A DNA stretch of 6,349 nt from Deltaproteobacteria bacterium (GCA_019308645.1 JAFDHR010000137.1:1-6349); one strand, 5' to 3'; positions 1-6,119 are shown, counted from the stretch's first letter. Numbers and translations: made by a program. Notes: generated by a model from the sequence alone, not told the origin.

Positions 1-328
1 ACTTTAGTTTCTGTTCATGAGTTCCAAAAGTCGTGACCGGGCGGCCATAGAGGGTGTTATTAACAGACACAATAACACCGCAACTGGCACAGGCCTTGGA
101 AATCTCGATCATGGCCATAACATAGGTCACGTTGTCCATACCCGCCCCGCCGTATTCCGAAGGGACTGACACTCCCATAATTCCCATTTAGCCAAGCTTG
201 CGGAAGATCTCCTCGGGATGACGATGAGTTTGGTCCAGTTCCGCGGCGACCGGTTGGATCTCTGATTTGGCGAATTTCCGAACCATATCCCTAACCATTA
301 ATTGTTCTTCTGTTGGTGCAAAATTTAT
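1..328 (-). pseudogene. Acyl-CoA dehydrogenase, N-terminal part, broken (no normal start, in-frame stop), runs off window
   Basis: The reverse strand reads as the N-terminal domain of a short-chain (butyryl-CoA type) acyl-CoA dehydrogenase. These FAD enzymes oxidise acyl-CoA to enoyl-CoA in beta-oxidation. Recognisable family stretches are NFAPTEEQLMVRDMVRKFA near the start, VPSEYGGAGMD after the stop, and SVNNTLYGRP followed by FGTHEQK near the window edge. Two lesions are visible. The codon where the family has its initiator Met (before Asn-Phe-Ala) is ATA at 326-328, 7 nt after a good GGAGGT. Codon 47 is TAA at 188-190, in the place where the family usually has a residue such as Glu (KLG-x-MGIMGV). 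The frame is otherwise open to position 2 with family-like sequence, so there is no frameshift in view. An in-frame GTG at 341-343 could serve as a start but would sit on the ribosome binding site. Sequencing error is the alternative to a true pseudogene. The rest of the gene lies outside the window. Confidence 0.85.
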
Positions 329-335
329 GTTTACT

Positions 336-341
336 ACCTCC
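336..341 (-). promoter_or_regulatory. Shine-Dalgarno GGAGGT of the broken acyl-CoA dehydrogenase
   Basis: On the minus strand GGAGGT occupies 341 to 336 and is followed by 7 nt and then ATA at 328. The spacing is right for initiation exactly at the ATA codon, which is also where the protein family starts. This is why I read the ATA as a mutated ATG rather than assigning a start further upstream or downstream. Confidence 0.6.
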
Positions 342-375
342 ACTTTGATTTAATGAAACTACTTCGTCGATCCCA

Positions 376-420
376 TTAGCGTCCAATGAAGGCCGGTTTA
401 CGCTTTTCGATAAAGGGAGT
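376..420 (-). pseudogene. Remnant of the 3' end of an enoyl-CoA hydratase gene
   Basis: Minus-strand codons from 420 to 376 read TPFIEKRKPAFIGR followed by TAA. This closely matches the C-terminal tail of crotonase-family enoyl-CoA hydratases, which commonly end in a motif like FxEKRKPxFxGR. No other part of such a gene is present. Upstream of these codons the DNA is the end of the CoA-transferase/GNAT gene in a different frame, and the first remnant codon overlaps that gene's stop by one base (420). After the remnant's TAA there are 34 nt to the ribosome binding site of the acyl-CoA dehydrogenase. A hydratase between a CoA-activating gene and a dehydrogenase is a usual beta-oxidation order, so I infer that a deletion removed almost the whole hydratase gene. 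The match is short, and chance resemblance is the alternative. Confidence 0.62.
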
Positions 421-2312
421 TAAAATGTCTTTTTCATAAAAGACATATCACTATCGACCCGGACCAGCTGAAAATTGGCCTTCATGAAAACATGGAGCAT
501 GGGTTTATTCACTTTCAATAGCCCGGCCTCAAACCCTATCAGACCTCGTTTCTTAGCCAGATAGGTAAGATACTCCAGCAGTTGGCTACCGATACCTCGA
601 TTCTGATATTCGTCCTTGACCGTGAAGGCGACTTCGGCAGTGTGGGTATTTTCATCAAGATAATATCTGCCGAGACCAACTATTTCCTCTTTGGCATCCT
701 TCAGGATAACTGCCTGAATGGATACTTCATAAGCATGATCTATAACCACGAACTCCTGGAGTCGTTCATGGGGCATGTCTCTGCGGGTAGAGATGAACCG
801 CCGGAACATGGTTTGCTGTGACAGCGAGTAAAAGAATTCCTTTAATAGCGGTTCATCGTTGATCTTAACCGGCCGGAAGAATATTTCTTCCCCATCTTTG
901 AGGGTACGTCGGGTCTCCAAGTCCTCCGGATATTCCCCTTGCTTCCCGGGAAAAAACGCCTGGTCACTATAGATCAGGTGCCTTTTCTTAGCCTCCTCTA
1001 TTAACCAGGGCTGAAATTTGGGACAGGCGATGGCTATTAAAGCCATCGCTCTCTCCCTGATACTCTTTCCATGAAGATAAGCAATGCCGTACTCTGTGAC
1101 CACATAATGCACATCACCCCGGTGAAGTGTAATACCGGCTCCTTCTTTCAAAAACGGGGAAATACGTGATACCTCGCCGTTCATGGCAGTAGACTGCAGT
1201 ACTAAGATACACTTTCCGCCCGGCGACAGAACCGTCCCTCGAATGAAGTCTGCCTGACCGCCGACACCACTGTAAAATATATTGCCAATGGATTCAGATG
1301 TTGCCTGGCCGGTCAGATCAATTTCCAACGCGCTGTTTATGGCAGTCATATTGGAGTGCTGGGCAATGATCAGCGGGTTGTTGGTATAGTCTACGGTTCT
1401 TAACTCTATCGTTGGGTTATTATTAAGATAATCATAAGTTTCCTGTTTGCCCATACAGAAGGAAGCTATGGACTTACCAGGGTTAATGGTCTTCCGGGAG
1501 TTATCCACCGCTCCACATTTTATTAGTTCAATAGTACCATCAGAAATCATTTCCGTATGCACACCCAGGTGTTTCTTGCCCTTTAAGCATGACAGGAGAG
1601 CATCCGGGATACTACCGTAACCTACCTGAATAGTATCTCCATCCTGAACGAGGCGGGCCACATATTCCCCAATTCGCTGAACAATTTCTCCTTTAACCCT
1701 TGGACAATACTCCAGCAGGGGTTCGTCATGAGGAATGATAAAATCTATATCTTTAACATGGATAAATCCATCTCCATGCACCTGCGGCATATAGCTGTTA
1801 ACCTGGGCAATTATCAGCCGTGCCTGCCCAATAGCGGCCTTGACAATATCGACGCTCACTCCCAGGCTTACTAATCCGAAGCGATCTGGGAGTGAGGTCT
1901 GTATCAGCGCCACATCTACCGGCACCAGGCCGCGAGAGAATAAGGCGGGAATCTGCGACATAAATGCGGGGGTGTAGTCCGCCTCACCATTGTTAATGGC
2001 CTCACGTGTATTCTCGCTGATAAAAAACGAATTATTCCTGAAGTTTTTCTTATGCTTGGCAGCATTGTAGGGGCCTACGCCCAACGTTACCACTTGAAAC
2101 AACTCCGCATCGAGGAACGCTTTCGGGTATGAATCAATATAGCCCAGCAACGCCTTTAAGAGGTATTGGGGTTCTCCGCAGGCAGTGCTGACAAACATGC
2201 GAGCACCAAGCTTGATATTCCCGAATATGGCTTTCTCCGTGCCGAATTTTTCCGGGTATGTATTTTTAAGCTCTTCTATCGAAATATTCGTCGTTTTCGT
2301 TATCGCGGCCAT
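420..2312 (-). CDS. Acetyl-CoA hydrolase/CoA-transferase fused to a C-terminal GNAT acetyltransferase domain (630 aa)
   Basis: The first part, about residues 20-450, is a class I CoA-transferase of the acetyl-CoA hydrolase / 4-hydroxybutyrate CoA-transferase family. It should move CoA from acetyl-CoA or another acyl-CoA to an organic acid through a glutamyl-CoA thioester. Visible motifs are GSIPDAL (233-239), GVHTEMISDG (250-259) with Glu254 as the expected catalytic residue, and the glycine-rich GVGGQADF (349-356). Residues about 475-625 form a GNAT domain with the acetyl-CoA pyrophosphate loop QNRGIG at 570-575. The two parts are one uninterrupted frame. The protein is predicted to be cytoplasmic, with no signal peptide or membrane segment seen. 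The start ATG at 2312 has AGGGA 8 nt upstream and lies 48 nt after the ligase stop, so the two are probably co-transcribed. The GNAT target is unknown. The acid substrate cannot be read from sequence. Confidence 0.9.
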   Translation of the reverse strand: MAAITKTTNISIEELKNTYPEKFGTEKAIFGNIKLGARMFVSTACGEPQYLLKALLGYIDSYPKAFLDAELFQVVTLGVGPYNAAKHKKNFRNNSFFISENTREAINNGEADYTPAFMSQIPALFSRGLVPVDVALIQTSLPDRFGLVSLGVSVDIVKAAIGQARLIIAQVNSYMPQVHGDGFIHVKDIDFIIPHDEPLLEYCPRVKGEIVQRIGEYVARLVQDGDTIQVGYGSIPDALLSCLKGKKHLGVHTEMISDGTIELIKCGAVDNSRKTINPGKSIASFCMGKQETYDYLNNNPTIELRTVDYTNNPLIIAQHSNMTAINSALEIDLTGQATSESIGNIFYSGVGGQADFIRGTVLSPGGKCILVLQSTAMNGEVSRISPFLKEGAGITLHRGDVHYVVTEYGIAYLHGKSIRERAMALIAIACPKFQPWLIEEAKKRHLIYSDQAFFPGKQGEYPEDLETRRTLKDGEEIFFRPVKINDEPLLKEFFYSLSQQTMFRRFISTRRDMPHERLQEFVVIDHAYEVSIQAVILKDAKEEIVGLGRYYLDENTHTAEVAFTVKDEYQNRGIGSQLLEYLTYLAKKRGLIGFEAGLLKVNKPMLHVFMKANFQLVRVDSDMSFMKKTF

Positions 2313-2360
2313 CTTCTCAATCCCTATTCCCGAATTTATCTGCCAAGCAGGGTTTTAATG

Positions 2361-4025
2361 CTAATCTTCAGTCGATTTTGCCTTCTTCGCTGCTTCCATT
2401 TCCCTCTTCTTCAAGACATGCTTCTGTATCTTCCCTGTTGCCGTGCGTGGCACTTCACCGAGCACGACTTCTCGGGGAACTGCAAAACCGGTCAGGTGAT
2501 CTTTGCACCATTGAGTAACCTGTCCCGTGGTTATCTCCTCATCGGGCTCAACGGAAACGATAGCTTTCACAATCTCTCCCCACTTTTCGTCGGGTTTGGC
2601 AATAACGGCTACATCAAAAACATGAGGCATTTCCGCAATTACATTTTCCACCAGTACACTGGAGACGTTTTCACCGCCGGTAATAATAATGTCTTTGAGC
2701 CTGTCCACAATTTCAATATAGCCATCGGAATGAATTACAGCGCCGTCTCCACTATGGAACCACCCGCCTTTAAAGGACTCTTCAGTTTGGTTATGATCAT
2801 TGAAATACCACTGCATAACATTATTACCCTGCATAACGATTTCACCACGCGTTTCGCTGTCCCGGGGCACATCTTTCATGTCGGCATCGACCACCCTTAC
2901 CGGAGTATACGTAACAAGGGGAACGCCTTGTTTTGCCTTAAGCCTGGCCCGCTTGGCTATGGGAAGTTTATCCCACTCCCCGCTGTGCCATTCGCAAACA
3001 GTATGCGGTCCATAAACTTCAGTAAGGCCATAGACTTGATGTATATCCATCCCTATATCTTCAGCAGCCTGAATAGTTTTAGGTGATGGTGCTGCACCGC
3101 CAATGATAGCACGAACGTTTTGAGGGAACTTTAGATATTTTTTCGACATGTAATCAGTTATCATGGTAATCACCGTTGGCGCTCCACATAAATTAGTTAC
3201 GTTTTCCTTGGATACAAACTTGAAAATTTGCTCACCCTGTATAGCATCAAGGCAGACATGCTTTGCACCGACAGCTGTTACAGACCAGATAAAGTTCCAG
3301 CCCTGGCTATGGAACATGGGTAATGTCCAAAGATAAGAACTATTGGAAGTCATTTGCGCTTCGATTATTTCACTCAGAGAGTTCAGATAAGTCCCACGGT
3401 GAGTGTGTACACATCCCTTGGGTCTTCCGGTCGTTCCGCTGGTGTAACAGATGCTGATCATATCGTTATCATCTACTACCGGAACATCCATTGGAACATG
3501 GGACGCCTTGTCCAGGAATTCTTCATACGGCGTACCGAACGGTTCTATTTCCTTTTTATCCGGGCTGTCGATTTCTATAAAATTTTTTACGGTTTTCAGC
3601 TCCTCCTGAATCTTCCTAATGGTATCCGCATAAATGCGCTCGTAGATAAGACACTTGCTGCCGGAGTGGTTTAGAATATAAATTATTTCACTGGCACCTA
3701 ACCGGTAATTCAACGGTACGGTAACCGCGCCCGCCATACCAATTCCATATAAAGATTCAAGCATTGCGTTGTTATTACGCGACAACAAGGCAACACGGTC
3801 TAATCTTTCGATACCCATGTCCTGTAAACCGTGGGCTCCTCGATATACTCTCTCGGCGAATTCTTCCCAGTTCCAGTATTTATCCCCGTAAACTACTGCT
3901 TTCTTGTGAGGGAATACCAGTTCGCTTCTTTTCAGAAAGTTTAGCGGCGTCAATGGGTTAAGATTGACCTTGCTATACATTGTTTTAGCTTCTTCAAACA
4001 CCTTTAACTCTTTTTCAGTTGCCAT
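2361..4025 (-). CDS. AMP-forming acyl-CoA synthetase / fatty-acid-CoA ligase (554 aa)
   Basis: This is an adenylate-forming (ANL superfamily) ligase that activates a carboxylic acid with ATP and CoA to acyl-CoA, AMP and pyrophosphate. In the 554-aa numbering the ATP loop YTSGTTGRPKG is at 194-204, YGLTEVYG at 332-339, the hinge region WFHSGD at 422-427 with DRLKDIIITGGENVSS at 441-456, and the C-terminal PRTATGKIQK at 526-535 with catalytic Lys532. Length and motifs are complete. YGLTEVYGPHTVCEW resembles medium/long-chain and methylmercaptopropionate-type ligases, but chain length cannot be fixed. I chose ATG 4025 because AAAGGAG (4039-4033) lies 7 nt before it; an in-frame ATG at 4052 adds nine residues and lacks such a site. 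The gene follows the small protein gene by 80 nt and precedes the CoA-transferase by 48 nt. Lys532 is the position at which such ligases are known to be inactivated by acetylation. Confidence 0.93.
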   Translation of the reverse strand: MATEKELKVFEEAKTMYSKVNLNPLTPLNFLKRSELVFPHKKAVVYGDKYWNWEEFAERVYRGAHGLQDMGIERLDRVALLSRNNNAMLESLYGIGMAGAVTVPLNYRLGASEIIYILNHSGSKCLIYERIYADTIRKIQEELKTVKNFIEIDSPDKKEIEPFGTPYEEFLDKASHVPMDVPVVDDNDMISICYTSGTTGRPKGCVHTHRGTYLNSLSEIIEAQMTSNSSYLWTLPMFHSQGWNFIWSVTAVGAKHVCLDAIQGEQIFKFVSKENVTNLCGAPTVITMITDYMSKKYLKFPQNVRAIIGGAAPSPKTIQAAEDIGMDIHQVYGLTEVYGPHTVCEWHSGEWDKLPIAKRARLKAKQGVPLVTYTPVRVVDADMKDVPRDSETRGEIVMQGNNVMQWYFNDHNQTEESFKGGWFHSGDGAVIHSDGYIEIVDRLKDIIITGGENVSSVLVENVIAEMPHVFDVAVIAKPDEKWGEIVKAIVSVEPDEEITTGQVTQWCKDHLTGFAVPREVVLGEVPRTATGKIQKHVLKKREMEAAKKAKSTED

Positions 4026-4032
4026 ATTCCTT

Positions 4033-4039
4033 CTCCTTT
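4033..4039 (-). promoter_or_regulatory. Shine-Dalgarno AAAGGAG deciding the ligase start
   Basis: Minus-strand AAAGGAG at 4039-4033 is followed by AAGGAAT and ATG at 4025. It lies downstream of the other possible start (ATG 4052), so it supports the shorter 554-residue protein. Confidence 0.8.
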
Positions 4040-4074
4040 CCAATTTTGTCAAAATAGACCGAATTTATTTACCA

Positions 4075-4089
4075 AAGTTATATTAACTT
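4075..4089. repeat. Perfect inverted repeat AAGTTA-TAT-TAACTT in the gap before the ligase gene
   Basis: Two perfect 6-bp arms surround a 3-bp centre, within the 80-nt gap between the small protein gene and the ligase gene. The arms contain no run of G/C and no T-tract follows, so it does not look like a terminator. A TTGAAG hexamer (4092-4087, minus strand) overlaps one arm and could be a weak -35, but the -10 candidate 17 nt further on is poor. It could be an operator for a dimeric regulator or chance in AT-rich DNA. Confidence 0.3.
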
Positions 4090-4105
4090 CAATATTTCCT
4101 ATTCG

Positions 4106-4399
4106 TTATATTACTTCATTTCTCCATCTCTCGATCATAACGGTATGGTCGATAAGTCCGATTTGCTTAAGCCCATCGAGGATGAGCATGGCCGTATCGC
4201 TTCCCAGCATAGGAACAACCTCCGTATCCCAGACAAGGATCAGACTGAATCCGCCCGGCGCAGAGTAGTGGGAATAGACCAGCGATGATTGCAGTTGTTC
4301 ATTTCGACTGGCCAATGCAACCGTTTCCAGAAGGATTTCCATAACCTCCTGCTCTTTTTGAGGTTTCGTCCTCACTCTTATTTCATCTGCCCATCTCAT
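4106..4399 (-). CDS. Small protein of unknown function (97 aa, or 105 aa from ATG 4423)
   Basis: I do not recognise this family. From Met at 4399 the protein is 97 residues, beginning MRWADEIRVRT. An in-frame ATG at 4423 gives 105 residues. Read by eye, the predicted order is strand (EIRVRT), long helix (QKEQEVMEILLETVALA), two strands around a turn (SSLVYSHYSAPGGFSLILVW), helix (SDTAMLILDGLKQIG) and strand (HTVMIERW). This is a beta-alpha-beta-beta-alpha-beta layout compatible with a ferredoxin-like or dimeric alpha/beta-barrel fold. There is no signal peptide, membrane segment or cysteine cluster. It is the first gene of the ligase operon. A strong -24/-12 promoter match covers 4412-4427, and its predicted transcript start at about 4401 excludes ATG 4423, hence the shorter start. 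Neither start has a clear Shine-Dalgarno, so initiation at 4399 would be nearly leaderless. It may be a small-molecule binding or accessory protein for the acyl-CoA enzymes, but that is a guess. Confidence 0.72.
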   Translation of the reverse strand: MRWADEIRVRTKPQKEQEVMEILLETVALASRNEQLQSSLVYSHYSAPGGFSLILVWDTEVVPMLGSDTAMLILDGLKQIGLIDHTVMIERWRNEVI

Positions 4400-4411
4400 A
4401 CGTTTAATAAA

Positions 4412-4427
4412 AGCATGAATCATGCCA
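4412..4427 (-). promoter_or_regulatory. Sigma-54 (-24/-12) promoter for the small protein-ligase-CoA-transferase operon
   Basis: Minus strand 4427-4412 reads TGGCATGATTCATGCT. Against the RpoN consensus TGGCACG-N4-TTGCW it matches 10 of 12 defined bases, with the obligatory GG and GC exactly 10 nt apart. With C4413 as -12, transcription should start near 4401. The neighbouring divergent gene encodes a sigma-54 activator, an IHF consensus lies just upstream, and repeated candidate activator sites lie beyond that, which together make chance unlikely. The element overlaps the alternative ATG at 4423. Confidence 0.72.
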
Positions 4428-4443
4428 CATAATTAAACCGATA

Positions 4444-4456
4444 AATCAATGACTTA
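4444..4456 (+). promoter_or_regulatory. IHF consensus site between promoter and candidate activator sites
   Basis: AATCAATGACTTA fits the IHF consensus WATCAANNNNTTR exactly. It lies at about -43 to -55 relative to the predicted sigma-54 transcript start, the usual place for an IHF bend that brings an upstream-bound activator to the polymerase. An exact match is uncommon (order of one per tens of kb), but the DNA is AT-rich and the host's IHF preference is unknown. Confidence 0.45.
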
Positions 4457-4470
4457 CAGGAACGCCCCCA

Positions 4471-4512
4471 CGATATATGCCGTATATGACGAAAATGGTT
4501 ACCATATATGTC
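4471..4512. promoter_or_regulatory. Three copies of an 11-bp motif, candidate activator binding sites (UAS)
   Basis: Plus-strand copies are CGATATATGCC (4471-4481), CCGTATATGAC (4480-4490) and CCATATATGTC (4502-4512), consensus CSRTATATGNC. Each has a near-palindromic RTATATG core. Start-to-start distances are 9 and 22 bp, the latter close to two helical turns. Relative to the predicted sigma-54 start they cover about -70 to -111, the normal range for enhancer sites. The third copy lies between the -35 and -10 of the regulator's own candidate promoter, which suggests autorepression. A sixth of this DNA is inside the extra codons of the longer regulator frame, which I consider untranslated. 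Confidence 0.45.
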
Positions 4513-4528
4513 ATTCTTGTGCTATATT
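4499..4528 (+). promoter_or_regulatory. Sigma-70-type promoter with extended -10 for the regulator gene
   Basis: The -35 candidate TTACCA (4499-4504) and -10 TATATT (4523-4528) are separated by 18 nt. The -10 is preceded by TGC (4520-4522), an extended -10 TGn. Transcription would start near 4535, about 9 nt before the ribosome binding site and 25 nt before GTG 4560. This is consistent with the shorter regulator protein and places ATG 4449 outside the transcript. Confidence 0.48.
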
Positions 4529-4543
4529 GCCGCATACAACATC

Positions 4544-4550
4544 AAGGAGA
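4544..4550 (+). promoter_or_regulatory. Shine-Dalgarno AAGGAGA deciding the regulator start
   Basis: AAGGAGA at 4544-4550 is 9 nt before GTG 4560. ATG 4449 has no comparable site in front of it. Sequence typical of this regulator group begins right after the GTG (xIDKNEFFREV). Confidence 0.75.
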
Positions 4551-4559
4551 GAGAAAAAC

Positions 4560-6089
4560 GTGGTAATTGACAAGAATGAATTTTTTCGAGAGGTCTCCGT
4601 TCGTATGTGTGGGAGTCTGGAGATCGACAAGGCTTTGCGGTTGTGTTTCCAATTCGTGAGCAAGGTGATGCCTGTAGATAAATTGATTATCTTGACATAC
4701 GACCAGGGAACCAGATGTTTCAGGAGCGTTGCGACTGCCGATGCACTGGGGGGTCGTCTCACTTCAGAAGAAATCTTCCTGAAATCCACCGCCCACTTTC
4801 AGATTGAGCAGCCGGAACTGTTTCCCCGGGCCAGAAATGTAAATAGTACCGGCGATGATCCGATCATTCGCTGCCTGGCCAAGGTTCTGAAATGGCCGCC
4901 TTCCTCGGTACTCGTCAATCGCTTGATGATAGAGGGGAAATATGTGGGGTCTTTTATTGCCATTGTCAAAGGAGAGGGAAAGTACACTGATGAGCATTTG
5001 AACGCCTGGGGCCTGGTGAATGAGCCGGCAGCAATTGCGCTGACCAATCATCTACAATATCAAGAGGTAATCAGAATCAAGGACCTCCTGGCAGATGACA
5101 AACAATATCTCCAGAATGAATTAAGGAAGGGCGTCGGCGGAACACTGGTAGGCGCTGATTACGGCCTGAGGCAGGTGATGGAGAATGTAAGGCTGGTCGC
5201 GCCCCTCTTGAGCCCGGTGCTTCTGATTGGAGAGACCGGTACGGGAAAGGAAATCATTGCGAACGCAATCCACGAACTCTCGCCAAAAAGTGACGGACCT
5301 CTGATCAAAGTCAACTGCGGGGCTATTCCGGAAACGCTCGCTGACAGTGAGTTATTCGGCCACGAGAAAGGGGCATTTACCGGGGCGATTGCGCAGAAGC
5401 GGGGGCGTTTTGAACGGGCAAACGGCGGTACAATCTTTCTGGATGAGATCTCGGAACTGCCGCCTCATGTGCAGGTCCGCCTCCTTCGCGTGCTGCAGGA
5501 AAAGGAAATAGAGCGGGTTGGGGGCAACAAAACCATAAAAGTCGATGTGCGGATCGTGTCCGCTACCAACAGGGACCTGAAAGATTTGATCAAGAAGGGG
5601 CTGTTCCGGGAAGACCTCTTCTTCCGTTTGAATGTATTCCCTATCCTGGTGCCTCCGCTGCGTGAAAGAAAGAACGATATACCTATCCTCGTTTATCATT
5701 TTATCCGCAAGAAAGTGCGCGACATGGTTCTGCCCGACATCCCAAGCCCCTCCCCGGGCGAGATCGACCGGCTAATGCGCTATGATTGGCCCGGTAATGT
5801 ACGGGAACTCGAAAATTTGGTGGAAAGAGCGATCATCCTCTCCAAGAATAAACATCTGACGTTTGGCGACACCATCAGCTGCGAGGCACCGCTGCGTGCG
5901 CTCAGACCGGAGGGCGAACAAGAGACTCAACGGCTCGATGAGTTGGAAGCTCGGCACATTGAAGCAGTTCTGAATAAAGTAGATTGCAGGGTGAGCGGAA
6001 AGGGAGGTGCTGCCGACTTGCTGGGCATTAATCCGAATACGCTCAGGCACCGGATGAGGAAGCTGGGAATCAGATTTGGCCGCAAGTAG
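4560..6089 (+). CDS. Sigma-54-dependent transcriptional activator, GAF-like sensor + AAA+ + Fis-type HTH (509 aa)
   Basis: This is a bacterial enhancer-binding protein that hydrolyses ATP to open sigma-54 promoters. In 509-aa numbering, residues about 11-161 form a GAF-like sensory region. The AAA+ domain carries Walker A GETGTGKE (224-231), the sigma-54 contact loop GAFTGA (271-276), Walker B GTIFLDE (290-296), sensor I SATNRD (334-339), arginine-finger region FREDLFFRLN (350-359) and sensor II WPGNVREL (410-417). The C-terminus, about 464-508, is a Fis-like helix-turn-helix (GGAADLLGINPNTLRHRMRKLGI). There is no phosphoacceptor receiver domain, so control is probably by a ligand of the GAF-like region or a partner. 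All catalytic motifs are intact. GTG 4560 is chosen from its ribosome binding site and upstream promoter; the frame is open back to ATG 4449 (546 aa). The gene is divergent from the ligase operon, whose promoter is sigma-54 type, so that operon is the likely target. The effector is unknown, plausibly the acid or its CoA ester. Confidence 0.93.
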   Translation: MVIDKNEFFREVSVRMCGSLEIDKALRLCFQFVSKVMPVDKLIILTYDQGTRCFRSVATADALGGRLTSEEIFLKSTAHFQIEQPELFPRARNVNSTGDDPIIRCLAKVLKWPPSSVLVNRLMIEGKYVGSFIAIVKGEGKYTDEHLNAWGLVNEPAAIALTNHLQYQEVIRIKDLLADDKQYLQNELRKGVGGTLVGADYGLRQVMENVRLVAPLLSPVLLIGETGTGKEIIANAIHELSPKSDGPLIKVNCGAIPETLADSELFGHEKGAFTGAIAQKRGRFERANGGTIFLDEISELPPHVQVRLLRVLQEKEIERVGGNKTIKVDVRIVSATNRDLKDLIKKGLFREDLFFRLNVFPILVPPLRERKNDIPILVYHFIRKKVRDMVLPDIPSPSPGEIDRLMRYDWPGNVRELENLVERAIILSKNKHLTFGDTISCEAPLRALRPEGEQETQRLDELEARHIEAVLNKVDCRVSGKGGAADLLGINPNTLRHRMRKLGIRFGRK

Positions 6090-6103
6090 TTCTTATTATT
6101 GTT

Positions 6104-6119
6104 CTATTTCTATTCTATT
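6104..6119. repeat. Short CTATT repeat after the regulator gene
   Basis: CTATT occurs at 6104-6108, 6110-6114 and 6115-6119 within a TC-rich stretch that begins right after the regulator stop. It is simple-sequence DNA with no clear function, and could be part of a weak transcription end signal. Confidence 0.4.

Noticed and set aside
188..190. Recoding of the in-frame TAA as an amino acid
   Set aside because: The known in-frame recoding systems of selenocysteine and pyrrolysine use TGA and TAG, and the missing start codon and neighbouring deletion favour decay.
582..821. Plus-strand open frame (79 aa) inside the GNAT region
   Set aside because: It is antisense to conserved GNAT coding sequence and has no recognisable domain.
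2166..3086. Long plus-strand open frame (306 aa) opposite the ligase and CoA-transferase genes
   Set aside because: It lies antisense across two intact, motif-complete genes, has low-complexity aromatic-rich sequence with no family resemblance, and has no convincing start context.
4018..4052. TTGACA-like hexamer just before the ligase gene as a -35 box
   Set aside because: The matching -10 would fall at the ligase start codon, so no ribosome binding site would be transcribed.
4455..4470. TGGGGG-N5-CTGTA on the minus strand as a sigma-54 promoter
   Set aside because: The -12 GC is GT, it overlaps the IHF site, and a much better element exists at 4412-4427.
5352..5699. Minus-strand open frame (115 aa) opposite the AAA+ domain
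   Set aside because: It mirrors the conserved GAFTGA to arginine-finger region; constraint on the sense strand explains the open frame.
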